Part shown: positions 54,641 through 64,000 of the stretch, one piece after another
Position numbering within the stretch: position 1 is the first letter of the stretch
Layout of the letters: each line of letters starts with the position of its first letter
NCBI GenBank assembly: GCA_039707465.1
Contig: CM077645.1
Span: 148,795,503-148,859,502 of the forward strand
Length of the DNA stretch: 64,000 nucleotides
Source: Rhabdophis nuchalis
Taxonomy: Eukaryota > Chordata > Lepidosauria > Squamata > Natricidae
Reading direction: 5' to 3'
Notes under the pieces: model-generated
Told to the model about the DNA's origin: nothing
The model's input: the letters and a program-made list of their open reading frames with translations, nothing else
Database searches by the model: none
Program-made: the position numbers and the translations under genes

Positions 54641-55466
54641 ATTTATTGCAGTGTTTTATACTTGCAATGTGGCATGAGCAATCAAGGTCCAAAAATATTT
54701 TAGGACATTTTGAAATTTAAAAAAAAAATGGAACAAAAGTTTCCATGCCTGAAAATAATCTCTGTATCGAATGCACAGATTTGAAATAAGGATATAATCT
54801 TTCTGTGATAGATGAACCAACTTTGAAATAATTCAGATAATTATAGAAAGAAAGTAACCAGACTACAGAATAAAGAACACAACAGCAGGATGAAGGAGAA
54901 CCATAACAGTGGTATCACAAGTCTAATTCTTATAGTTATAGTTATATAGCTTTAAAAACACGGCACCCCGACTGTGCACAAACTGGTGCTGCCACAGGGC
55001 ATGTAATGACATATTCATGGCTTTCACGTCCCAGTTTGACCATCAATTGGTCATGCAAATGCCAAGATCTGGAACACCATGGACAGCCAAGGAACGATCA
55101 GTCTGGCTATTCTTACTAAGCCGCAGTGGAAACTGAAGAAGCCGTAATGCCCTGATGAAGGAAAAGCCACAATTCAGTGATGTCAGAAATCTCTTTGGGC
55201 ATCTGCTCCTTGCACCTGTTAACTAGGAAAAAGGCAGGGAATCTCCCTTCCCATCCCTAACTTAGGAGCCTGGCAAGCAAGGGGAGGAAGGTTGACTTTG
55301 ACCTTCGCAGCCAAAGATGCTTTCCTCCACAATTATACACTGAAACAACATGGAAGGAGCATATTTACACAGCCACTTACACACTAAGTTAAGGCATTTT
55401 TTCCTGACTAATTGGCAGGGGAGGATTTAAAGCATAGAGTTTCAGGCACCGACAGTGAGTTTAACC

Positions 55467-55583
55467 CAGGGGTATGCAAAGTTGGCTCTTTTAAGACTGG
55501 TGGACTTCAACTCCCATGCTGGCTGGGGAACTCTGGGAGTTGAAGTCCATCAGTCTTAAAAGAGCCAACTTTGCAGACCCCTG
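55467..55583. mobile_element. hAT-type hairpin MITE, copy with 117 bp
   Basis: CAGGGGTATGCAAAGTTGGC ... GCCAACTTTGCAGACCCCTG, a palindrome around the CTTCAACTCCCA / TGGGAGTTGAAG core. The flanks GTTTAACC / AGTTAACC match at 6 of 8 positions. Confidence 0.85.
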
Positions 55584-56357
55584 AGTTAACCAATCAATGC
55601 TCACTTTTCCCACTGCTTTTATGACCTTTAATCATGTTTTTGGCCTATCTTTTCAACCACAAATCTTTCTGCTGAAAATCTTTTCAGGGATCCCCAAAGA
55701 GAAAGCAACAAGGCTTCTTCTAATGTTTTCTGCATGCTATTCTAACTTGTGATTTTCTCCAGACTCCCCATCAAAAGCCTCTTTAAGCTCATTAACAATG
55801 CATAAACCTCACCACTCCCCCCCAAAATAAAATCTCTCCGACCCAGGAACTACAAATAGCATCCAAATACAAATCAAGTGACCAATGGCTGACCGCAAAG
55901 CTATTCATGTGGCAATCGTCAGTGATCCAATTTTTGACTCACTCCAAAAACAAATATTGGTCTGAAACTGGAATAAAGGAGAAAGTCAAGCTTCCCTCAG
56001 TCGAAAGGAGAGGCAGCACATGAACTCGAGTTGTGAAAAAAAACAAGAGGCTTTCAGTTATGAAGTTCAGCATCCTTCGGGGCATTTTCATCCTCCTTTT
56101 TAAATATGTGTGTTTTGGCATTTAATAAGAAGAGCACAGCAATTGCCTTTTAGTTGACACTCAAATTCCCACTCTAGTTCTACTATGCTTTGTTTCCCTC
56201 ACACAAATTTAGAAATTCATTGCAATAAACAAGACAAATATATCATACAGTCAAAAGAGTTGGAAGCCCCTTAACCAATGCCGGCTGATCTCCAAAAACC
56301 TAAGAAACGTGGAAAACAACTGCAGAAGACGAAAATAGCAAATGATTTCCGTGTTAC

Positions 56358-56748
56358 ATGTAGCCCTCGACTTACAGCCTCAATTGAGCCCAACATTTCT
56401 GTTGTGAAGTGAGACATTTGTTAAATGAGTTTTGCCCCATTTTACAACCTTTTTGCCAAAGTTATTAAGTGAACCACTGCAGCTGATGAGTTAGTAACCC
56501 AGTTGTTAAGTGAATTTGTCTTCCCCATTGACTCTGCTTGTCAGAAGGTCACCCAAAAAAAGATCACATGGGGCACTGCAATGTGTCAAAAATATAGGTC
56601 AGTTCCCAAGCCTCTGAATTTTGATCACATGATCAGGGGGATCCTGTAAAAGTTGGAACTGTGAAAAACAGTCATAAGTCACTGTTTTCTATGTCGTTCT
56701 AAATTTGAATAGCCACTAAACAAACTGTTGTAAGCCAAGGACTACAGT
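56358..56748 (+). mobile_element. 'CTCGACTTA' repeat, copy 10
   Basis: CATGTAGCCCTCGACTTACA ... GTAAGCCAAGGACTACAGTG, with the usual internal landmarks. It is followed directly by an L2 copy. Confidence 0.78.
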
Positions 56749-56780
56749 GTATGATCACTATTACTTGGCCCAGGTTATTG

Positions 56781-57212
56781 AAGTCCCACAGAGAGGGACT
56801 TCTCCGGGTGCCGTCCACTAGGCAGTGCCAGTGGGCGACGCCCAGGGGAAGGGCCTTCTCTGTGGTGGGCCCGACCCTCTGGAACGACCAATCCCCGGAA
56901 CTGAAAACAACCACGGACCTCTGCTCCTTCCGCCAAAAGCTAAAAACTTACTTTTTTCATCTGGCCGGCCTGGCCTAATCTATCCTTCCTAGGCTGTAAT
57001 ATAAATTTAAATTGTTTTAATAGGGATTGCTGGGAATTAGTGTAAAGGGTTTTTAAGGTTTTAAGATTTTAAACTTTTAGCGCAGGTAAATTATTTAATT
57101 CTATTTTAAATATTGTATTGTTGTATTTATATATGTTTTTAAAGTCCTGTGCACTGCCCCGAGTCCCTTCGGGGAGAGGGTGCGGTCTACAAATCAAATA
57201 AATTGAATTGAA
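56781..57212 (+). mobile_element. L2-clade LINE, end of ORF2, 3' UTR and (AATTG)n tail
   Basis: The frame at 56751-56978 carries SHREGLLRVPSTRQCQ and LKTTTDLCSFRQKLKTYFFH, the last part of L2 ORF2. The 3' UTR has GCACTGCCCCGAGTCCCTTC and GGGGAGAGGGTGCGG, and ends in AAATAAATTGAATTGAATTG, a pentamer tail rather than the usual (TTA)n. Confidence 0.85.
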
Positions 57213-57217
57213 TTGAA

Positions 57218-57632
57218 TTGAGGGACCACTTTGGCCCAATTATACCCACCCATCTCATCAGGTCCTGCAAGAGGTTCCATCAGCCAAAGAGCTTCACTTG
57301 GCGGGACCAAGGAGAACAGCCTTTTCTGCCATGCCCCCCCTCCCTTTGGAATTTCATCTCCTCCAAGGTGAAGTTGGCCCCAACCCTATTGGCTCTCCAG
57401 AAGGCCCTCAAAACTTGGTTTTGCCATCAGAAAGCATGGAGCCCATCAAATGGCTGGTATAAGTTTGACTGAATTTTTCCCTGCCTTTTTTGTTAGTATG
57501 GCTTTTATTTATTTTTTTAACTGGATAAATTATACTGGTTGTTTAGTGTTTGTTTTAATTGTGTACACTGCCCAGAGTTACATCATGCTATATAAATTCA
57601 ATAAACAAACGAACAAATAAACCCGAGGGAGG
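57218..57632 (+). mobile_element. Second L2-like LINE 3' end in tandem
   Basis: The frame 57218-57472 reads CPPSLWNFISSKVKLAPTLL and LQKALKTWFCHQKAW, a diverged version of the L2 ORF2 terminus. A 3' UTR ending CACTGCCCAGAGTTACATCA, TATATAAATTCAATAAAC follows. It belongs to a different L2-like subfamily from its neighbour. Confidence 0.7.
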
Positions 57633-57639
57633 TTTTATC

Positions 57640-59219
57640 TTGAGCATCTAATGTAAAGAAAGTAAATAACACCCTTACAAGTTCTAAATAGAAAATACCT
57701 GGGGATGAAAAGCAAGAAACAGCAGCATCAATAATATCCATTTGTTGGTATTCCAGCTACATCTTAGTTAAAGGGATGTCTCTGAAACAAGATTGGCTTG
57801 TTCAAATGAGTAGCAGCTCATTAAGAAGAAATTAATAAACCTCGTTATGTCTTAAAATCAAGCCATTCCCAATTAACATTTGCTTCAAGAAAAAAAAGAA
57901 CATAATCTAGGATTATGGCTTTTTAAAATCCTGCCCATCACATCTATCTTTCAGTGACACTGAGGTTGACTTTTTTGAATGAAGAAAAAAAGCACCTTAA
58001 AATGTGGGAATATTTAAGTCTCGGTGTTTTTCCTTTTAATGGAGGCTGAGGAAAAACCCTGTGAAACTTTCAAAATAACCAAAGAATATCACGATATAAA
58101 CCTGACGATCATATTAAAGTCATCGTCTCACTACCTCCTCTTCTTCCCCCTCCCTCCCCAACCCAATGAATTCTGCTTGAAAGCAGCATTTGCAATCCTG
58201 GCTGCTCTTACTGACGGGATTAAGGGACAAAGCTGGGAGACAGCTGCCACACAGTCATTTATTATGGTGCGCCACTCCCCTCAAGTCAAGAGCGAAACAG
58301 ACCCTCTTATTTTCAGCTGTTTTATCCCTGGGGGTTTCCTTTGCTTGGACGGCTTTAGTGACTAGGCGTCTCCAAAACAAATGCCTCTCCAACTTCCCCC
58401 CCCCCCACCTTCTTATCATCCGCATCATTTTGTCTTCAGTTCCCTGACATCACACTTCCAACAAACACAGTGATCCAGTCTACTGTCTCTTATTGCAGAC
58501 GTCTCCCACCTTTTGAAGATGAGTTTCACTGGGAAAAGAATTTAAGATACCAGCAAGTTAAATGCACAGCTTTATTTGCTTTTAATTAGCTGAATAAATT
58601 ATCAAGATGCCTTTTTTTTCTTGTAAGCCAGGCTAACGTTCTGGTCTCCAGAAGAGCAAAAAGACATCTCATTAAGATGGGAAATTGCCACTCATCCTGT
58701 CTCCTTTCCCAACAGTATGAAAGAGAGTCAAACCAATTGCCCATCACACATTGTGCATACACGGTTGCGGCGTTGGCCACAGCCTAATCACACGTCACCA
58801 CAAAATGCATCCCCTTGCAATAAAACTCATTAACTTAAATGAGGCTCGTTCCCAGATCCACAAAATTATTGCAGAGTTTCTTAATATTAATTTAGTGAGA
58901 AGTACTTGGAACCAGTACTTGGAACAAAGGCCTTATGCTTCAAAGCCAGGGACAATTCCATGCTGAATTGGAGAGCTGGATTAGTGTGCTTGTGAGATTT
59001 TCATGGTTGCGCTGGACTTTTCAGGATTTCAGAAAGCTAGCACAACTCTAGGGATGATTAACCTGAGTAAACTGGGGAAGTGGGATCGCCTGAAGGCTGA
59101 GCACAGATCACTCATGCTACACAGTGTACAGAAGACACAGTTCTAGCCTTTCTTTATTGTTTGAAGCGGAAGACCATCATGGGTTCAGTCTACTCACCGA
59201 TTCTATTAGTCTCCTGATA
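57640..59219. other. Repeat-poor stretch with an open plus-strand frame
   Basis: No transposon is recognised over 1.5 kb. The plus frame 58024-58365 is open for 113 codons (includes KAAFAILAALTDGIKGQSWE), but it has no recognisable domain and no splice context, so I do not call it a gene. A C10 run lies at 58398-58407. The position upstream of RREB1 makes conserved noncoding sequence possible (inference). Confidence 0.4.
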
Positions 59220-59467
59220 CAGTGGTATCTCAGAACCCTTCGTTAATTGGTTCTGGGAGGCATGATCAGCACCAAAACGATGAGTACCAAACGTTTTTTC
59301 CCGATAAAGAATAATGTAGTGAGTCACAAGGCACTGACGCTGACAAGTTCAACTTGTGCATTGGGTACTAAACAAACAATGAGTACCAGGACAATTTTTT
59401 CAAGTCAAAATGTGTTGAGTACCAAGTTCAATGAGTTTCATAGCAGTTGAGTACCAAGGTACCACTG
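59220..59467. mobile_element. Tc1/mariner-like MITE
   Basis: A 248-bp element with inverted ends CAGTGGTATCTCAGAACCC and AGTACCAAGGTACCACTG, flanked by TA on both sides, as expected of Tc1/mariner elements. GAGTACCAA motifs recur inside. The 8-bp flanks do not match, which argues against hAT. Confidence 0.65.
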
Positions 59468-60902
59468 TACACCATAGGCAGGTGATATGAGAGAAAGCAT
59501 CCTCAGAAAGGAAAGGAAGACTCTCTCTAAGTTACAGACTTCTACTTTGAAAGAGACATAAACAAAGCTGGCATTTTTATGATACCTGCACCTAATACAA
59601 TACATGCTGAACACATAGGAATGCAACCTATTGTTTCCTTAGCCTAATTGTTCAATTCAGTTAATCTACTCCTACAATTGTAGTGTGTCTCAGTGTGTCT
59701 AACAAGGCATATTCCAGTCTTCCTTAACCTGCTACCTCAGTTGTATCGGTAATTCCCATCATATCTGAGACTTTGAGAAGTCTAATAGCTTTCTTCTATT
59801 ATAAGCAATTCTTTCAATTCTTTTCTTTTTTTAAAAAAAGGAAAAGTTCAACATTAAAAGGGAAATTCTTAATTATATGAACTTTTGTGCCATTTTTTTC
59901 TCAGAGATACAGCATGTAAAATATTACCTAGATATATCCTCAGTTCATTCAAACACAAGTCCCAATGCATTTTTTGAGAGTGCTGTTAAAAATTAAAGCA
60001 TTATTTGTAAGGGGGGGGGGACTTTTTAAAAACTGGCTTTTCAAGTAAGACACTGACCCAGGGATAATGTTTTTAGAAAATGGTGCAAAAGAACTTTGGA
60101 AAATTCAATTCAGGCTTGTTTTGTTATAGCTTGTATTTTTTATTTGAAGCCAAAAGAGGGCCAAACCCAAACCCAATATGTAGACTCAAGAAGTGGTAAA
60201 AAATCTTTCTGGGCATTTTTAAACATTTGGGGGGGGGGGAGCAAACTGGCTTTACAAGGTGCTAACCAGGAGAAGATGTGGGAGAAAGATGAAGCCATCA
60301 TCTCCAAGTGCTCACTATGACATCGTGAAGTACTTGGTGGATCTTAATCACTGCAAACAGGTGGCACAACGTACCAGCTGAGTATTAAACTGAAGCCAGC
60401 AGTCAAATTTCATAGGATCAATGTCTAAATTAAGAAACAAGAAACAAGGAGCAAGCCTCCTGCTCCAGTGTATGATTTGAACTCCAGCACAGATCCATAT
60501 TTGTGGTAGAAGGCAAACTCCTATTTTACTTACTTGGAAACACTTTACTCAAGGATCTCTGAATATAAATAAAGGCACCGGAGGTGGGGGAGAACAGAGA
60601 ACAGAGAAAGCAAAACCCTCCTTTTGATGGTCTTCTGGAATTCCTAGCCTCAGCACTACATTTTTAGGTAGCTAAGCAAATAATCTTGCTCAAATGATTT
60701 CCAGACTATATTCCTCAAATGAGGCAGATCCAAGAGCCAGCAACAGTAAATAAAACTGGCAAAAGGCAATACTTTTGTTAGGTCAACTGTAATTGTACAA
60801 AATTGCTGCAAGCTTGTAGAAATGTTGTAGTATTTCAGTTGATTTGACAGAGTAATACCTTTAAGGACATTTCTTCTCGTTTATCACTGCCTTTTACTTG
60901 TA
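59468..60902. other. Repeat-poor stretch
   Basis: No transposon, RNA gene or supported ORF is seen. There are two G runs (60012-60020 and 60230-60239). Confidence 0.5.
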
Positions 60903-61277
60903 CAGGTGGTCCTTGACTTACCACCACAATTGAGCTCAAAATTTATGTTGCTCAGTGAGACATTTGTTAAGATACATCTTAAGATGTGGTTTTGCCACAT
61001 TTTATGACCTTTCTTGCCACATTTGTTAAGTGAATCATTGCAGTTGTTAAATTAGTAACATCGTTAAGTGAATCTGGCTTTCCCATTGATTTCACTTGTC
61101 AGAAGGTTACAAAAGGTGATCATGACACCGGAACACTGCAACCGTCATAAATATGAAACAGGTGTCAAGCATATAAATGTCAATCACATGACAGTGTGGA
61201 TGCTGCAATGGTCATTAGAGTGCCATTGTAACTTTGAACAGTCACCAAATGAACTGTTGTTAGTCGAGGATTACCTG
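60903..61277 (+). mobile_element. 'CTCGACTTA' repeat, copy 11
   Basis: CAGGTGGTCCTTGACTTACC ... TTAGTCGAGGATTACCTG, 375 bp. A short internal duplication (AAGATACATCTTAAGATG) interrupts the left half. It is followed immediately by composite B. Confidence 0.8.
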
Positions 61278-61283
61278 CATTTT

Positions 61284-61806
61284 GTGTGTGTGCGTGCGTG
61301 CGTGTGTGTGTGTGTGTGTGTGTTAGGTTTTTGAGCTGATCAATAAATGGAACAAGTTGTGGAACAAGTATATAGTGTTCTGGAACAAGTATATATACAT
61401 ACATACATACATACATACATACATACATACATACATACATACACACACACACATATATATATGGACACAACCATATACTTATCCTCCTGTCTCAGCTGAT
61501 CAGGAAGAGAACCTGGTGGCTTAGTGGCTAAGGCTTCTGCCTAACATGTAATACAGCCCCGGTTCAAACCCCAGTAAAGGTATGGCTAGCTGATGAGAGC
61601 TAAAAAGCTCGAAATAGATGTATCCTAGTCTCCCTTATTTATTTATTGATCAGCTCAAAAAACCTAACACACATATAAAAAATATATTACACAACAGAAC
61701 ACATGGCTTTCTGTCTAGATGGTCTCTGGTGATGAGCTGAAAGGCAGAAAAGGAAAGCAGTATGCTCCCTCCCTTAATTGGGGCTTAACAGGGTGTTGTG
61801 ACACAA

Positions 61807-61856
<50 letters not shown>
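61284..61856. repeat. SINE/microsatellite composite B
   Basis: In order: (TG)n at 61284-61323; an antisense scrap TTAGGTTTTTGAGCTGATCA; (CATA)n at 61397-61440 with CA and TA runs; a tRNA-headed SINE in sense (GGTGGCTTAGTGGCTAAGG as A box region, CCGGTTCAAACCCC as B box, about 61505-61675); the body ACACATGGCTTTCTGTCTAG ... GGGGCTTAACAGGGTGTTG; and (TG)n at 61809-61854. The order parallels composite A. Confidence 0.75.
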
Positions 61857-61861
61857 CAGAA

Positions 61862-63746
61862 GATATCTGATAACATATGAAATAGTAAGTTGCAACTCTT
61901 GAAACGGATGCCTCTTAATAGGATGGGTTAGTTAGAAAATGTACTGCCCGATTCCCTCTGAGTGTTTGCCACCCCAGAGTAACACAGCTATTCCCGTGCA
62001 AAGAGATCCTCTCCACATTCTTTATGTCAAACTGGGACAATTCTGCAGATCGCAGAGTTTTAGAGATCCTGATCTAAAAGAAATTTGTTAAATTTCCTTT
62101 CTTGAGGAACAAAAGGCTTTAAAATAGTAGTAGGGCAGTTCAGAAGAATGTGGCTTGGTTCTAAGGGATTACCACACTGGGAAGATGTCAAGCACTCGTA
62201 TCCTGGCTATATTTCATACCTTCCTGAACTCAGGGGAATGATTAGTTCATAATAACCCATTCCCTGGGGTGCCTAATTGCTTAACTGGCTTATTGAAACA
62301 AAAAACGGCCGTGCCAGTCTGAGTCACATAAGATTAGGGGTGATGATTTTCTTTTTCATTTACAGACTTACCCACTAACATAACAAAAATAACACACACA
62401 CATACATACACACACACACACACACATACACACCACCACTCGTGAGACCTACTACGTTTTGAGAATGTACTTGCCGCTTAATTGGTAACAAATGTGCTGG
62501 AGTTTCCCATCCTCCCCTTCTCATAAAGCAGCAGCATGAGGGATGAGAAGCAGGAAGAGAGCAAAAACAGAGGGAGAGATAGAGGGGGGGGGGGGTGTCT
62601 AAAGAAAGGATGCAATAAATAAGAGATCAGATGTCGCTTGCCTAGCGGTTCCATGAAGTTGTCAAAACTGCATTAATCATTTAGAAAGGCTGTCCTCAAC
62701 GGGAAAGTTAGTATACAAAATTAAATGAATGCGGAGGGTTGGGCTGCAAAGGGAACAATATATATATTTTATTACCAATCCTTCGAAAAGAAAAGACAAA
62801 GTCGACCCATAAACTATAGAACCGAATGCTACATGTGTCGTTTCTATGCAAAGCAACTACATTTAATGGTTTGAGGGTTCGACACATTCTCGGTGCTCCT
62901 GACACCACCACACCACTGAGTCAGCATAAATTGAGAGCAGGCACGTCTCTTTCTATTTTGAATCCATGAATGCAGGAAAGTTCCAGTCGGTCGCTGCTTA
63001 AGTTTGCATCCAGCGGTACAAGGGAGTCCCCAGCAGCCCAAGCCTCCTCTGTTTTTATCTTTTGCTGACCACTCAGCAGTCTTTGGATTTCCTGCTAGCT
63101 CTCCGAAAGGAGGCCGGTTCAACTTATGTAAATATTGTTCATATTGAGAGCTTTGGAGTTTTGCCCAAGCAGTGTTATTGTACAGGCCTCTCTAATGCAA
63201 CCGCACATCGTCTCACAAAAGGGAAGGGCCTGGTGGCATTAGACTTAATCGACTTACTTTTAAAGCTCTATTTTTTTCCTCCTCAATACTATTTTTTGCT
63301 ACAAAACTAACAGGGGCGTGTGACTCCTGACTCCTTTAACCAACACATGTTAAATTCTTTCAGACCAGATCACCTTAAAATTAACTGCCACCTATCTAGG
63401 TATTGTTCCTAAGCAGATGTCAATAGCACAATGCTCTGAGTCCAAAACTTAATCAGAATTCTTCTGTAAGTCTTATAAATAGCTCAAGATACTAGCAGTT
63501 TACTCAGTTCAGTGGAGGGGTAAGTGTCTTTTGGGAGGCTCTGGTGACTCTCAGAGATGCTGACTCACAGATAACCGGAGATCCTGTTTGTGAAGCTGGG
63601 TCTAAGGATGGGGAGGAGGGGGGTTGGCACACTCTGTCTGCTGTATGGCTGCTTCCCTGGCTGGGCTCTCTGACCTTGTGGCTACATTGTGTACTGGGAC
63701 ACATCAACCTGCCTTTTGGGGGTGTGGAGTCAGAGATGGCCTAGGA
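61862..63746. other. Repeat-poor stretch with simple repeats
   Basis: It contains (CA)n at 62393-62432 and a G12 run near 62585-62596. The rest is unique-looking. Small ORFs show no supported content. Confidence 0.5.
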
Positions 63747-64000
63747 CCGTGATGGCAAACTTGTAGCGCACAGAGCCCTCTTTGCGGGCACGCAAACTGT
63801 CACCCAAGCTCAGCTTGACCACGCATGCACACGCCTCCTGCCAGCCAGCTGATTTTCGAGGTGCATGTGGGAGACATGCACATATGCATGGGGATGGGGG
63901 GAGCGGTGCAGTGCATGCCCTTCCCTGTTTTTACTCCCAGGAGGCTACAGGGAGGCCTGCTAGGCCAAAAACATGGTGCGGGAGGGGAGTCATACATATA
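63747..64000 (+). mobile_element. hAT-type MITE, 'GTGATGGCGAACCTATGGCAC' family, cut by window end
   Basis: It starts CCGTGATGGCAAACTTGTAG, followed by GCACAGAGCCCTCTTTGCGG as in the copy at 31766. The right end lies outside the window. Confidence 0.72.

Larger units (their letters stand above)
41632..64000 (-). other. Upstream of the first recognised RREB1 coding exon
   Basis: On the RREB1 strand this is 5' sequence, probably a long 5' intron and possibly noncoding exons. I see no CpG island, TATA-containing promoter or coding exon that I can support. Long repeat-poor stretches are 46020-46840, 48130-48540, 48700-49470, 50404-51060, 51413-54418, 54641-55466, 55590-56357, 57640-59219, 59468-60902 and 61862-63746. 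Confidence 0.55.

Noticed and set aside
58024..58365. A 113-codon plus ORF as a small gene
   Set aside because: There is no domain, signal peptide, splice context or supporting conservation visible. It is kept only as a low-interest observation.
61505..61590. A tRNA gene on the plus strand
   Set aside because: Only the promoter boxes are convincing. The sequence continues into a repeat body also seen at 47.4 kb.

Overview
The window looks like nuclear DNA of a squamate reptile, most likely a snake. Three things point there. The repeats are the squamate set: tRNA-headed SINEs, including one with a Bov-B-type tail, CR1 and L2-clade LINE pieces, an R4-like LINE remnant, and many short hAT-type non-autonomous DNA transposons. 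One CR1 3' end finishes in a (TTCTA)n run, equal to (AATAG)n, a tail I recall from snake CR1/L3 elements. Simple repeats are very frequent. There is no operon-like structure, no CRISPR array and no rRNA.

The only host gene I can support is RREB1 (ras-responsive element-binding protein 1, a C2H2 zinc-finger transcription factor). It runs on the minus strand across the left two thirds of the window. Five consecutive coding exons are readable, from 5' to 3' on the minus strand: 41631-41427, 31374-31285, 28845-28682, 3076-2932 and 1728-1592. All acceptor and donor phases agree across the four junctions, and together the exons encode about 245 residues with four C2H2 fingers. The introns measure about 10.1, 2.4, 25.6 and 1.2 kb. 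The exon after 1592 lies beyond position 1. Upstream of 41631 I find no further coding exon and no recognisable promoter, so 41.6-64 kb is probably 5' intron or 5' flank.

Layout: 1-3.1 kb, two exons and an hAT MITE. 3.1-28.7 kb, one large intron packed with MITEs, CR1 and L2 pieces, an inverted duplication (11.1/15.1 kb), nested transposons, and one unassigned exon-like ORF at 12.4 kb. 28.7-31.4 kb, two zinc-finger exons. 31.4-41.4 kb, an intron with MITEs, an antisense R4-like LINE remnant, a Bov-B-tailed SINE and a possible solo LTR. 41.4-41.6 kb, the first recognised coding exon. 41.9-44.4 kb, a tight cluster of L2 pieces in opposite orientations. 45-64 kb, MITEs, microsatellites and two related palindromic SINE/microsatellite composites at 47.3 and 61.3 kb, separated by long repeat-poor stretches.

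Many MITEs still show 8-bp target-site duplications, several of them perfect, which supports the hAT assignment. I found no convincing new enzyme system. The most interesting signals are structural: palindromic composites, an inverted duplication carrying a shared insertion, LINE pairs able to form double-stranded RNA, a non-consensus splice donor in RREB1, and an unassigned ORF. Family names rest on memory of repeat and gene sequences. No database search was run.
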